This document shows positions 33,627-43,307 of a stretch of 57,462 bases of DNA, piece after piece. The translations under genes and the position numbers were made by a program. The number at the start of each line of letters is the position of its first letter. Positions within the stretch are counted from its first letter, which is position 1. The notes under the pieces are model-generated. The model had not been told where the DNA came from. It made no database searches and saw only the letters and a program-made list of their open reading frames with translations. Origin of the DNA: Clostridiales bacterium (GTDB taxonomy: Bacteria; Bacillota; Clostridia; Lachnospirales; Lachnospiraceae); NCBI GenBank assembly GCA_029006795.1, contig JAQXGQ010000048.1, forward strand, positions 1-57,462, given 5' to 3'.

Positions 33627-35855
33627 ATGAAAGTAAAACAGAAGATAACATCAATTTATGGTAAATTAAGAACTTGTTATAGAAAAATAAAAGACGTTTT
33701 TGCCGGAACGGAGAGAGGCTTTTATATGGCATCGCAGCTCTTTTGCTGCTTTATGGCGGGAACGTTTGTCTCTTCATTCGTAAAGACAGAATGGTTGGGA
33801 TTTTTGTTGGGGGCAGTGGTAGCTGCCCCTTTGGGATTCCTGATAACAAAACTGGCAGATTTTTTACTGCGCCCGGTGTTAAAATGCAGTGGAAGAAGTG
33901 TGGCATATACGGTGTTAGACGTGGGATTGCTTTTATATCCGGCTTTGTATGGAAGTGTAGGAGCAAAGGAAGCACAGATTGCACTAGTGACGGTTGCCAT
34001 ATTTGTGGTGGCGGCTTTGTTTGCTAAGAGTATCTGGGCGGTGACTGTAGAAAAGCTACATAAAACCGGGATGGCGGTACTGTCAGCCGTTACGGGAGTA
34101 TTGACAGTGATGTCGATTTTTTTTATGGCAGGGGACGGATTTACCAACTCCTATGTGAGCGAGTATCAGAAATATGGGATTTCGGAACAGGCGTCCCATT
34201 TAGAACAGCAGGGTACAGGCGACTGGGAAAAGGTGAAAGAAGATTTTGCCGAGTATGGAGAGTTAGGAGATTGTACAGTAGCCACATTAGAATACAGTCC
34301 CTATAAGGATGTGGAATTAAAGACGGAGCCGGTGGACTTGACACGTTATGTGATGGAGGAGGAAGGCTTTCACCGGGTGTACAGGGATCTTTTTCAGGAC
34401 TATGATTTAGATAAGACACCGGTGGCAGGGAAAATCTGGTATCCGTTAGAAAAAGAAAATTGTCCGGTGATTTTCATGGCGCATGGGAATCACAGTATCA
34501 CGGAGGAATCCTATCTCGGTTACGATTATCTGGGAGAATATTTCGCTTCCCACGGTTACGTCTTTGTCTCCGTGGATGAAAATGCTTTAAATGAACGCAG
34601 CGGGGAAAATGATGGAAGGGCTGTTTTGCTGCTTGAAAATCTCAAAGCAGTAAAGCAGTTCAATGAGGAAGAGGAAAACCCGCTTTATGGAAAGATGGAT
34701 TATGAAAATATTGCCTTAGCGGGACATTCCAGAGGCGGGGAAATGATTGCGGATGCTTATTTATTTAATGAGTGTGACACTTATCCAAGCAATGGAATGT
34801 TTGACTTTGACTATCATTTTTCCATCAAAACCCTTCTTGCTGTGGCTCCTTCGGTGAACCAGTATCAGCCTGCCGATCATGCGGTGGAGCTTTCTGATGT
34901 GAATTATCTGGTGCTGCAGGGGGCAAATGACCAGGATATCAATGTGTTTATGGGAAATGAGCAGTACGAAAATATTTCGTTTTCCGGCGAGGGGGATTAT
35001 CTGAAATCTTCGCTTTATATTGCAGGGGCAAATCATGGTCAGTTTAATACCCTCTGGGGAAACTATGATATGGAACCGCCGTTTTCGTGGTGGCTGAATG
35101 TAAAAGATTTGATACCCGAAGAGGAACAGCGGTATCTTCTAAAAGTTTTTGCAAGAGCTTTTTTTGATGCTACTTTAAAGGGGGAGACGGACTATGAAAG
35201 CCTGCTTACAAATGCCTCTGCTTATGAAGCGTATTTGCCGGACACACTTTATGTGCAGCAGTATGAGAGGTCTGATTTTTCCTGTCTGGCGGATTTTGAA
35301 GAGGATGCGGATTTGGAAAGTGTGTCTGATGACAGCAGTGCTTTCGCGGAGCATATGAGTATGTGGACGGAGGAAAAAGTAGATGATTCCGGAGAGGGAG
35401 CGGGAGAACGGGAAAATCATGCCCTTTATTTAAAATGGAAGAAGACGGAAAAATCATGTTATGAGATGAATTTAGAGGAAAATGTGTCTTTAAGAGACGC
35501 ATCCGTTTGTTTTGATATCTGTAATCTTACAGAGGGAATGAAAGCGGATGGCAGCGGTATTCTCGATTTTACGGTGGTCTTAATGGATGAAAATGGAACA
35601 TGTGCCAGAGCGCAGGTGGGAGAATACAAGACGCTCTATCCGGCATTTTCGGTAGGCTTGTCAAAGATACAGTATTTGTTTGGCGAGATGGAAGAAAAGC
35701 ATCAGTTTCAGACGGTAACACTCCCAATAGAAAACTTTAAGCAGGATGCAGCAGATTTTGATGAAACAAGAGTGAGCAGCATCACGTTTTTGTTTGACGA
35801 GCAGAAATCCGGTGAGTTATGGTTAGATAATATCGGAATTTTGGGAAACAAATAA
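33627..35855 (+). CDS. Membrane-anchored alpha/beta hydrolase
   Basis: A 742-aa protein. About five N-terminal membrane segments occupy residues 35-168. An extracellular alpha/beta-hydrolase domain follows, with PVIFMAHGNHSITEESY, nucleophile S368 in ALAGHSRGGEM, a likely acid in LQGANDQDINVF and histidine in AGANHGQFNT. The C-terminal third (about 540-740) is a beta-rich domain of galactose-binding appearance. The hydrolase resembles the PAF-acetylhydrolase/chlorophyllase type. The substrate is unknown. No clear ribosome site precedes either ATG 33627 or GTG 33606, and the ATG is chosen. It starts 36 bp after the Uma2 gene. Confidence 0.78.
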   Translation: MKVKQKITSIYGKLRTCYRKIKDVFAGTERGFYMASQLFCCFMAGTFVSSFVKTEWLGFLLGAVVAAPLGFLITKLADFLLRPVLKCSGRSVAYTVLDVGLLLYPALYGSVGAKEAQIALVTVAIFVVAALFAKSIWAVTVEKLHKTGMAVLSAVTGVLTVMSIFFMAGDGFTNSYVSEYQKYGISEQASHLEQQGTGDWEKVKEDFAEYGELGDCTVATLEYSPYKDVELKTEPVDLTRYVMEEEGFHRVYRDLFQDYDLDKTPVAGKIWYPLEKENCPVIFMAHGNHSITEESYLGYDYLGEYFASHGYVFVSVDENALNERSGENDGRAVLLLENLKAVKQFNEEEENPLYGKMDYENIALAGHSRGGEMIADAYLFNECDTYPSNGMFDFDYHFSIKTLLAVAPSVNQYQPADHAVELSDVNYLVLQGANDQDINVFMGNEQYENISFSGEGDYLKSSLYIAGANHGQFNTLWGNYDMEPPFSWWLNVKDLIPEEEQRYLLKVFARAFFDATLKGETDYESLLTNASAYEAYLPDTLYVQQYERSDFSCLADFEEDADLESVSDDSSAFAEHMSMWTEEKVDDSGEGAGERENHALYLKWKKTEKSCYEMNLEENVSLRDASVCFDICNLTEGMKADGSGILDFTVVLMDENGTCARAQVGEYKTLYPAFSVGLSKIQYLFGEMEEKHQFQTVTLPIENFKQDAADFDETRVSSITFLFDEQKSGELWLDNIGILGNK

Positions 35856-35904
35856 ACGCCTGTTTCATATAATAAAAGAAAATTTATTTAGAACAGGTGA
35901 AAGA

Positions 35905-37182
35905 ATGAATTATTTATTTCCAGGAGATCAGGGGACAGAGGTGGAATACCTACAGCTTGCCCTGCAAAGGGCGGGGTACCCGACGAAGGTGGATGGTATT
36001 TTTGGAAGGGAAACCTGTGGTTCTCTGCACTCGTTTTTAAAGACAGAGGGAGCCTGTGTTGCTGACAGAGAAGCGTGGCAGAAACTCATTCCTTACCTAA
36101 AGGGTTATGTACATCATGAAATCGTAGCGGGGGATACGTTAGATAAAATTGCAAAGAAGTATCAAACCACACCGCAGGCAATCTTTACTGCCAATCCGTT
36201 AATTGACCCGCAGAATTTACAGGTGGAAGCAGTTTTAGAGGTGCCGTTAGGATTTCCTTTAGTGCCGGAAAATGTGCACTATTCTTATCCACTGCTGATG
36301 TATATTGTGGAAGGCCTTCTGGTACGTTATCCTTTTTTGATTGCCGGAACGATTGGCAGAAGTGTGATGAGGAAAAATATTCCCTACCTAAAAATCGGAA
36401 ATGGGGAAAAAGAGGTGTGCTACAGTGCATCCTATCATGCGAATGAAAGTATTACCACGCCGGTGTTGCTAAAATTTGCGGAGGAATATTGCAATGCTTA
36501 CAGCACGGTATTACGAGGGGAAAGTACCGGAGAATTTCCTGCTGCAGAGTTGTATCAGAATTTTAGCCTGTATCTCATACCGATGGTAAATCCGGATGGA
36601 GTGGATTTGGTGAACGGAATTTTAAAAACCGGAGATTTTTATCGTCAGGCTGTCCGCATTGCGGCTGATTTTCCGACAATTCCCTTTCCAAATGGATGGA
36701 AAGCCAATATAGACGGAGTGGATTTGAATTTGCAGTTTCCGGCGGGGTGGGAAGAGGCAAGACAGATTAAATATGCCCAGGGGTACACGAAGCCTGCACC
36801 GAGAGATTATGTAGGAAGGGCACCTTTGACAGAGCCTGAGAGTCAGGCAATTTATAATTTTACAAGGGAACACGATTTTCTGTTGGTGATTGCTTATCAT
36901 ACTCAGGGAGAGGTTATTTACTGGAAATATCTAGATTATGAGCCGGAACGTTCCGCAGAGATTGCAAAGTATTTTGGAAGAGTGAGCGGTTATGCCGTAG
37001 AACAGACACCACCGGAATCCGCTTATGCCGGGTATAAGGACTGGTTTATTCAGGAATACGACAGACCGGGATATACTATTGAGGTGGGCCTGGGCGAAAA
37101 CCCGCTTCCAATGTCACAGTTTGGGGAGATTTATCGGGCAAACCAGCCTATTATGCTTGGCGGAATGACACAGTTGCTCTAG
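35905..37182 (+). CDS. M14 zinc carboxypeptidase with PG-binding and LysM domains
   Basis: A 425-aa peptidase of the gamma-D-glutamyl-meso-diaminopimelate type (endopeptidase I). Residues 1-60 are a PG_binding_1 domain (FPGDQGTEVEYLQLAL), 70-115 a LysM domain (EIVAGDTLDKIAKKY), and the rest the M14 domain. Zinc ligands are H178 and E181 in YHANES and H332 in IAYHTQGE. The catalytic glutamate is E393 in YTIEVGLGE. There is no signal peptide, as in the spore-associated relatives, so a role in cortex or murein-peptide turnover during sporulation is likely. AGGTGAAAG precedes the ATG. Confidence 0.87.
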   Translation: MNYLFPGDQGTEVEYLQLALQRAGYPTKVDGIFGRETCGSLHSFLKTEGACVADREAWQKLIPYLKGYVHHEIVAGDTLDKIAKKYQTTPQAIFTANPLIDPQNLQVEAVLEVPLGFPLVPENVHYSYPLLMYIVEGLLVRYPFLIAGTIGRSVMRKNIPYLKIGNGEKEVCYSASYHANESITTPVLLKFAEEYCNAYSTVLRGESTGEFPAAELYQNFSLYLIPMVNPDGVDLVNGILKTGDFYRQAVRIAADFPTIPFPNGWKANIDGVDLNLQFPAGWEEARQIKYAQGYTKPAPRDYVGRAPLTEPESQAIYNFTREHDFLLVIAYHTQGEVIYWKYLDYEPERSAEIAKYFGRVSGYAVEQTPPESAYAGYKDWFIQEYDRPGYTIEVGLGENPLPMSQFGEIYRANQPIMLGGMTQLL

Positions 37183-37201
37183 GAATGGCATCATTGCTCT
37201 T

Positions 37202-38209
37202 TTAGGTCGTTTTTCCCTGAATTAAAATTGGCAGTGTGGTAAAGCTTTGTACCAGTAAAGAAGGATTTTCTAATTTCCTCGCAAGGGTACTGCCTGCCTG
37301 TACACCCATATCATAGACATCAATATCAATGATGGTGGGAGAAGGATCAATAATACTGGTGTAGGGGTAGCGGTCAAAGGTAAGGAAAGCGATTTCCTCC
37401 GGGATTTTTAAATCCGAATGGGAAAGAAACTTTGCCACTCCTAAGGCAATGACATTGTTTTCACAGACAATTGCTTCCGGCGGATTATCAGAGGAGAGCA
37501 GTTTTTTCGTAGACTGATATGCTGCCTCCCTGCTAGAATCGGTATAGATGATATGCTCATTGTCCATACGGTGACCGGATTTTAACATGGTTTGTCTCAC
37601 TCCTTTTAAACGCTGCTGGGAGATAGAATCCGTTTTTCTTCCTCCGATAAATGCCACTTTGGTGTAACCGCGGGAGAGCAGGTGTTCGGCGGCAAACTGT
37701 CCGCCTAAGGTGTGATTGGTGTCAATCCAGCAGAGTTGATTGTCAAAACCGGGATTCCCAATAATGGTGTGTGGAAAATTCCGGTCTGTGATGAGAGCAG
37801 CTGTCTTATCGTTTAAAGCAGAACCGTGTACAACGATGCCGTCTGCACCGCCTCCTGCAATGACTTTTTCTACGGTTTCTCCGGGATAGGTATCCTTTGA
37901 GGTGTCTACTAAGGTGACATTGTAATGATATTTGGATAATTCGTGATAGACTCCGCACATGATGTCAAACATGTGCGGATTTTTATATGCCTCCTCTTTT
38001 TCTAAGGAGGTAAGAAAAATAATATTCATAGTTGCTTTTCTTGCGAAAGATACCGCTCTGGCATTGGGCATAAAATGAAGCTGTTCAATGACAGTATTCA
38101 CCTTTGCAATGGTTTCGTCAGAAATGGAGCCCTTTCTATTGATAACCTTAGATACAGTAGAGACAGAAACACCGGCTGCCTCTGCCACGTCACGGATTGT
38201 AATCGTCAT
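37202..38209 (-). CDS. LacI-family regulator of the maltodextrin locus
   Basis: A 335-aa repressor. The N-terminal helix-turn-helix TIRDVAEAAGVSVSTVSKVIN and hinge helix with VSFARKATM are classic LacI. A sugar-binding type 1 domain follows. It is transcribed away from the maltodextrin operon and is likely its regulator. AGGAGA precedes the ATG. A divergent arrangement of this type is usual for MalR-like proteins. Confidence 0.9.
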   Translation of the reverse strand: MTITIRDVAEAAGVSVSTVSKVINRKGSISDETIAKVNTVIEQLHFMPNARAVSFARKATMNIIFLTSLEKEEAYKNPHMFDIMCGVYHELSKYHYNVTLVDTSKDTYPGETVEKVIAGGGADGIVVHGSALNDKTAALITDRNFPHTIIGNPGFDNQLCWIDTNHTLGGQFAAEHLLSRGYTKVAFIGGRKTDSISQQRLKGVRQTMLKSGHRMDNEHIIYTDSSREAAYQSTKKLLSSDNPPEAIVCENNVIALGVAKFLSHSDLKIPEEIAFLTFDRYPYTSIIDPSPTIIDIDVYDMGVQAGSTLARKLENPSLLVQSFTTLPILIQGKTT

Positions 38210-38263
38210 AGTATATTTCTCCTATCAAAAAAATTCGACAAATTTTGCACTTCTACAGCTTTT

Positions 38264-38292
38264 ATTATGAAAGAGATTCAGAGTGCAGTCAA
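38264..38292 (-). promoter_or_regulatory. Promoter of the LacI regulator
   Basis: Reverse strand: TTGACT (38292-38287), 17-bp spacer, CATAAT (38269-38264). A TTGTGCACAA palindrome (38301-38310) lies just upstream. Confidence 0.55.
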
Positions 38293-38300
38293 TTCTAAAA

Positions 38301-38310
38301 TTGTGCACAA
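38301..38310. promoter_or_regulatory. TTGTGCACAA palindrome, possible operator
   Basis: A 10-bp perfect dyad between the divergent regulator and maltodextrin genes. LacI-family operators are dyads, but this one is short and its flanks do not extend the symmetry. Confidence 0.3.
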
Positions 38311-38369
38311 AATCAAGAATATAGTATAGCGTTTTCCTAACAAAGTCAACAACATAAATACAAAAAACA

Positions 38370-38398
38370 TTGGAAAATTAAAGGGAAAGTGATTTAAT
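38370..38398 (+). promoter_or_regulatory. Promoter of the maltodextrin operon
   Basis: TTGGAA (38370-38375), 17-bp spacer, TTTAAT (38393-38398). The downstream leader holds the imperfect dyad at 38432-38451. Confidence 0.5.
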
Positions 38399-38431
38399 AA
38401 AATTACAAAGCAACAAGAAATAAATAAAAAT

Positions 38432-38451
38432 TTAGGAAAACATTTTCTTAA
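38432..38451. promoter_or_regulatory. Imperfect 20-bp dyad in the operon leader, candidate operator
   Basis: TTAGGAAAA-CA-TTTTCTTAA: arms match at 8 of 9 positions. Its left half recurs inverted 90 bp upstream as GTTTTCCTAA (38331-38340). Located between the predicted start of transcription and the ribosome site, it suits a LacI repressor and possible looping. Confidence 0.4.
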
Positions 38452-38464
38452 GGAGGAAAAAACA

Positions 38465-39760
38465 ATGAAACGAAAAATCTATAGCACATTATGTGGGGTG
38501 TTAGCAGTTGGTATGCTTGGTGGATGCGGTACTGCAGGTACGGCGGCGAACGGAGAAAGCAAAGAAGAGGCACAGAGCACAGTGGAAACATCTGCAGAGG
38601 AGAAACAGGAAGATGCGTCTTCTGAAAGTGTAGAGACCGTAACTGTCTGGCACGACGGAGATGAATCCATTATGCAGGTGATTGCAGATGAGGTGAATGA
38701 AGAATTAGAGGCGGAACATGTTCAGGTGGTGTTTGAGAAAAAAACAGGGTTGACAGATCAGCTTCAGTTATATGGAAATGATGCGGAAAATGGACCGGAC
38801 ATGTATTTTTATGCACATGACTCATTGGGAATGTTTGCAGAGATGGGAATTCTTGCACCAATTACAGATTTTATCAGTGCAGAAGAGGAAAAAGATTTGC
38901 TTCCTATGACAGTGGAAGCAGGAACTTATCAGGATACACAATATCTGCTTCCGGTTTATTACGAAACGTTGTTGTTTATCTATAACCAGGACTTATGGGA
39001 AGGAGAGGTTCCGTCCACGACAGATGATTTATATGCCTATATGGAGAGCCATACAGATACGGATGCAGGAACCTATGCAGTTGTCAATCAGCACTCTACC
39101 GCTTATAATGTGGCACCGTTTATCAACGGATATGGGGCATACATCATTGATAAGGACGGAAATCCGGGACTCAATACGGATCAGATGATAGAAGCGGTTA
39201 CTTATAATAAACAGTTTGCAGAGCTGATGGGAGATGGCGATTATGATACCTGTAACACTTTGTTTCATGAGCAGAAAGCCGCAGCTATCATCGGAGGCCC
39301 GTGGCTGATTTCGGGAATCAAAGATGCCGGTATCAATTATGGTATCAAATCCTTATCTGACTTTACTCTTCCAAACGGAGAGGCAATGGCACCTTATTCC
39401 GGTGTGCAGGGAATCGGAGTGATGAAATATGCCAAAGAGAATAAACAGGATGCGGTGGCAAGTGTATTAAAGGCAATGTGCAAAGAAAATGTAGGAATTT
39501 CCCTTGCAAAAGAAGCAAGTTGTGCTCCGGCAAATGCAAAGGCTTATGAGGATGCAGAGGTAGCGGCAGATGACATGATTATGGCAATGAGAGCAACCGC
39601 AGAGACTGCACAGCCTATGCCAAATATTCCACAGATGAGCGTAATGTGGGGACCGGCAGAAAGTATGCTTGCATCCATAAACAAATCCGGTCAGGATATA
39701 AAGACCGTGGCTGATAACTGCCAGAAGGCTGCCAAGACGGCTGTCGCAGATATGCAGTAG
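38465..39760 (+). CDS. Maltodextrin ABC transporter substrate-binding lipoprotein
   Basis: A 431-aa binding protein (MalE/MdxE type). The signal ends in GMLGGC, so the lipidated cysteine is about residue 21. A Ser/Glu-rich linker follows, then VTVWHDGDESIMQVIADEVNEEL and TGLTDQLQLYGNDAENGPDMYFYAHDSLG, typical of oligosaccharide binders. AAGGAGG precedes the ATG. The two permeases follow. Expression should respond to maltodextrins through the divergent LacI regulator. Confidence 0.9.
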   Translation: MKRKIYSTLCGVLAVGMLGGCGTAGTAANGESKEEAQSTVETSAEEKQEDASSESVETVTVWHDGDESIMQVIADEVNEELEAEHVQVVFEKKTGLTDQLQLYGNDAENGPDMYFYAHDSLGMFAEMGILAPITDFISAEEEKDLLPMTVEAGTYQDTQYLLPVYYETLLFIYNQDLWEGEVPSTTDDLYAYMESHTDTDAGTYAVVNQHSTAYNVAPFINGYGAYIIDKDGNPGLNTDQMIEAVTYNKQFAELMGDGDYDTCNTLFHEQKAAAIIGGPWLISGIKDAGINYGIKSLSDFTLPNGEAMAPYSGVQGIGVMKYAKENKQDAVASVLKAMCKENVGISLAKEASCAPANAKAYEDAEVAADDMIMAMRATAETAQPMPNIPQMSVMWGPAESMLASINKSGQDIKTVADNCQKAAKTAVADMQ

Positions 39761-39788
39761 AACAGAAATAAAAGAGGGTAATAAAAGC

Positions 39789-40676
39789 ATGAGAAATAAG
39801 AAAAAAGCTGCAGTATGGTTACATTCCCTTCCTGCAATGATATTAATCGGCGCGATTATTGTATTTCCAATCTTATATACAGCATATATTTCGCTGACGA
39901 ACATGAATATGTTCCATTGGGATAATTATGAACTGATTGGACTAGACAATTATGTGAGGGCTTTGTTCAAAGTAGATACCGGATTTTTGACGGCAATTCT
40001 TACCACTTTGCTGTGGACTGCTCTCAATATGATAATCCAGGTGGTGATTGCGTTTTTTATCGCGCTGGGTTTAAATGCACCGGGACTAAAACTGAAAAAT
40101 TTATACAAAACTCTGCTGATGTTTCCCTGGGCAATGCCGGCATATGTCTCTATCCTTCTCTGGAAGGTGGGGATATACAATACGGAGTTTGGTCTGGCAA
40201 ATAAGGTGCTTGTAGCACTTGGATTTGAAAAAATCAACTATTTGTCCCAGAATGTACCGGCATTTATTTCCTGTATGGTTTTAAACCTCTGGATGGCACT
40301 GCCGTTTATGATTATGATGTTTGACGGTGCCTTCCAGAGTATCGATAAGAGTTACTATGAGAGTGCGAAAATGGATGGCGCCGGTTTTTGGATGCAGCTT
40401 TTTCATATTACGGTTCCCTCGGTAAAACCAATCATGGCACCGGCAGTAATTATGACTACTTTTACGACTTTTAAGCAGTTTGATATCATCTATCTTTTAA
40501 CACAGCAGAAGGGAGCTTTAACCGGGGCAACCTTACAGACCATCCTTACATATGCGCATCAGAATGCCTTTGTGTCAAATAATTATGGGCTTTCCTCTGC
40601 GGTATCCATGATTATATTTGTACTGATTGTCATAATATCACTGTTTTTAAATCGTGGTTTGAAGGAGGAAGTGTAA
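39789..40676 (+). CDS. Maltodextrin ABC permease, MalF/MdxF type
   Basis: A 295-aa permease with about six membrane segments. The ATPase-contact EAA loop is YYESAKMDGAGFWMQLFHITVPSVKP (region 193-218). It starts 28 bp after the binding protein and ends directly at the next permease start. No long periplasmic loop as in Gram-negative MalF is present. Confidence 0.9.
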   Translation: MRNKKKAAVWLHSLPAMILIGAIIVFPILYTAYISLTNMNMFHWDNYELIGLDNYVRALFKVDTGFLTAILTTLLWTALNMIIQVVIAFFIALGLNAPGLKLKNLYKTLLMFPWAMPAYVSILLWKVGIYNTEFGLANKVLVALGFEKINYLSQNVPAFISCMVLNLWMALPFMIMMFDGAFQSIDKSYYESAKMDGAGFWMQLFHITVPSVKPIMAPAVIMTTFTTFKQFDIIYLLTQQKGALTGATLQTILTYAHQNAFVSNNYGLSSAVSMIIFVLIVIISLFLNRGLKEEV

Positions 40677-41522
40677 ATGAGTAAGAAGAAAGTGAAACAG
40701 AAAGCCGGGCTTGCAGTGTTAAATCTGGTTTTTATACTGCTTTGTTTGATAGGGCTTGTGCCAATTCTTTATGCACTGTCTTTATCCTTAAGCAGTGGGA
40801 CAGCGGCATTGTCATCAAAGCTGTCCTTTCTGCCCACGGGATTTACTTTGGCAAATTATAAAAATATTCTGGTGGAAGAGCCGTTTTTACAGTGGTTATG
40901 GAATTCCATCGTCTTAGCAGTGGGAACGGTGATTGTTGCAATGGCATGTTCCGTCACAAGTGCCTACGCATTTTCCAGATTTCGGTTTAAAGGGAGAATA
41001 CAGGCGCTTCGTGGGCTTTTGATATTAAATGCCTTTCCGCAGATTCTTACCATGTTTGCCATTTTCCGTTTGTTTAAACTATTGCATTTGCTAAATAACA
41101 GATGGGGATTAGTACTTATCTATGCCGGAAGTATGTGCATTTTCAGCATTCAGAATCTGAAAGGATATTTTGATACTATTCCGGTGGAAATTGAAGAGGC
41201 ATCAAAATTAGATGGGGCAACAGAACTTCAGATGCTGATAAAAATTATTCTGCCCTTGGCGAGACCGGCGATTATTGTCACCTCTGTAATGGTGTTAATA
41301 TTTGTCTGGAATGAGTATCTGTTTGCCACCACATTCATGTTAAATGAGAATACTTATACTTTGGCAGGAGGACTGTATCAGTTGCAGGCAAATGATTACA
41401 GCAGAAGCTGGCCTCTTTTTACAGCAGCAGCCATCTTAGTGTCAGTGCCCATTTTGGTTATCTTTTTTGTGATTCAAAAGCATATGGTATCAGGGCTTAC
41501 CGCAGGGGGAGTAAAGGGTTAA
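40677..41522 (+). CDS. Maltodextrin ABC permease, MalG/MdxG type
   Basis: A 281-aa second permease with six segments. The EAA loop is EEASKLDGATELQMLIKIILPLARP (region 174-198). It starts one base after the MalF-type stop (AGTGTAA-ATG). The transporter has no ATPase gene here and probably uses a shared MsmX-like ATPase encoded elsewhere. Confidence 0.9.
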   Translation: MSKKKVKQKAGLAVLNLVFILLCLIGLVPILYALSLSLSSGTAALSSKLSFLPTGFTLANYKNILVEEPFLQWLWNSIVLAVGTVIVAMACSVTSAYAFSRFRFKGRIQALRGLLILNAFPQILTMFAIFRLFKLLHLLNNRWGLVLIYAGSMCIFSIQNLKGYFDTIPVEIEEASKLDGATELQMLIKIILPLARPAIIVTSVMVLIFVWNEYLFATTFMLNENTYTLAGGLYQLQANDYSRSWPLFTAAAILVSVPILVIFFVIQKHMVSGLTAGGVKG

Positions 41523-41548
41523 AGTAAAGTTAAAAATGAGAGGAAATT

Positions 41549-43306
41549 ATGAAATTAGAGGCAGTATTGCATACGCCCCTGTCAAAGGATGCGTATATGT
41601 TAGATGAAAAAACGTTAGCAGTCCGCCTTAGAACGGCAAAAGGCGATATGAAACAGGTTCTGGTTTTCTTTGGAGACAGGGTTTGCATGACAGAGCCCAT
41701 TGAGGTGGATGAGATAGAAATGGAAAAAATTGCGTCCGATCAGTTTTTTGATTATTTTGAAGCTGTCATTGAGAGTGATTTTACCAGAATCTGCTATTAT
41801 TTTAAATTGACAGATACAAAGGGAGAAACATTTTTTTATAGTGAATATGGCTTTAGTCAGGAAATGGAGTGCCACAGGACACAGTATTTCCAGTTTCCCT
41901 ATCTGAGGAAAGAAGATTTGATTTCCATGCCGGAGTGGACAAAAAACATGGTCATGTATCATATTTTTCCCGACAGCTTTGCAGACGGAAAAAGATCCAT
42001 TTCTTCTGTGGGAAAGAAATATGAGATTGCACCGGGAGTATTCAGTGAGAGCAGAAATGGCGGAACAATTCAGGGGATTATAGAAAATTTAGACTATATC
42101 AAAGAATTGCAGGTCAACTGCCTGTATTTAAACCCGATTTTCCTCGGTGCGTCTTACCATAAATATGATACCATAGATTATAAAAAGATAGACCCTTGTT
42201 TTGGAACAAAGAAGGACTTAAAAGAGCTGGTAGAAAAATGCCACGAAAACGGAATGTATGTCATTTTAGACGGTGTCTTTAATCATTGTGGAAGCGGGTT
42301 TTTTGCTTTCCGGGATGTGTTAGAAAAAGGAGAGGCATCGCCCTACTGTGACTGGTTTTATAAACTCCGTTTTCCTATTGAATATAAAACACCGCCCAAC
42401 TATGAGGCATTTGCCTATGTCAGGGAAATGCCAAAATTAAATACAGGGAACAAGGAGGTGGAGCAGTATTTTTGCGAGGTAGGGCGTTATTGGATCAGAG
42501 AAGTGGGAATTGACGGTTGGAGACTCGATGTTGCCAATGAGATTAACCATGATTTCTGGCGCGCATTTTCTAGGACTGTAAAGGAGGAAAAGCCGGAAGC
42601 ATTTTTAATCGGGGAAATCTGGGAGGATTCTACTGTCTGGCTACAGGGGGATCAGTTTGATTCCACCATGAATTATAACTTTTCCTATATCTGCAGAGAG
42701 TATTTTGCAGAGAGAAAAATTACGGTTTCCCAGTTTGATGAGAAAATAAGCCGCATGAACTTAAGATATCCGGAAACGGTGAGCAAAGCACAGATGAATT
42801 TCTTAGATACCCATGATGTGCCGAGATTTCTGTCTTATTGTAAAGGTGATTTGCAAAAGTTAAAACTGGCAGTCTTTTACATGATGACGGCAATGGGCAT
42901 CCCTTCTGTCTTTTACGGGGATGAATGCGGCATTGAGGGAGTGTCGGAGGCAGAGTACCGGAAGGTAATGCCCTGGGATGCGGATACGGAAGGACTGACG
43001 GCGTTTTACCGGAAATGGATTGCAGTCAGAAGAGAAACAAAAGCCTTGTGTCAGGGAAATTACCGCAGTCTAGCGGCGATAGACGAAGAAGATATTTACA
43101 TATTTGAGAGAAAATATCAGAAAGAACGAGTGCTTGTGATAATCAATGCAGGTGAAGAGGAACGTCAGATTGATTTAGGCGCATATCTGGAAAAGGAAGA
43201 TTCCGGTGATGCCTGGGTGAATCTGGAGAGTAAGGAGGCGATAACAAATTCAGTCGTTGTCTGCGGAAAAATGCAGGGAATGGCATGGAAAATGGGAGGT
43301 GCATAA
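41549..43306 (+). CDS. Intracellular GH13 maltodextrin hydrolase (neopullulanase/cyclomaltodextrinase-like)
   Basis: A 585-aa glycoside hydrolase without signal peptide. An N-terminal beta domain (1-125) like the dimerising N-domain of GH13 subfamily 20 enzymes precedes the TIM barrel. Catalytic residues are D327 (GWRLDVANEI), E356 (LIGEIWED) and D423 (LDTHDVPRF). It would break imported linear or cyclic maltodextrins. It follows the MalG permease by 26 bp. Confidence 0.88.
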   Translation: MKLEAVLHTPLSKDAYMLDEKTLAVRLRTAKGDMKQVLVFFGDRVCMTEPIEVDEIEMEKIASDQFFDYFEAVIESDFTRICYYFKLTDTKGETFFYSEYGFSQEMECHRTQYFQFPYLRKEDLISMPEWTKNMVMYHIFPDSFADGKRSISSVGKKYEIAPGVFSESRNGGTIQGIIENLDYIKELQVNCLYLNPIFLGASYHKYDTIDYKKIDPCFGTKKDLKELVEKCHENGMYVILDGVFNHCGSGFFAFRDVLEKGEASPYCDWFYKLRFPIEYKTPPNYEAFAYVREMPKLNTGNKEVEQYFCEVGRYWIREVGIDGWRLDVANEINHDFWRAFSRTVKEEKPEAFLIGEIWEDSTVWLQGDQFDSTMNYNFSYICREYFAERKITVSQFDEKISRMNLRYPETVSKAQMNFLDTHDVPRFLSYCKGDLQKLKLAVFYMMTAMGIPSVFYGDECGIEGVSEAEYRKVMPWDADTEGLTAFYRKWIAVRRETKALCQGNYRSLAAIDEEDIYIFERKYQKERVLVIINAGEEERQIDLGAYLEKEDSGDAWVNLESKEAITNSVVVCGKMQGMAWKMGGA

Positions 43307-43307
43307 C

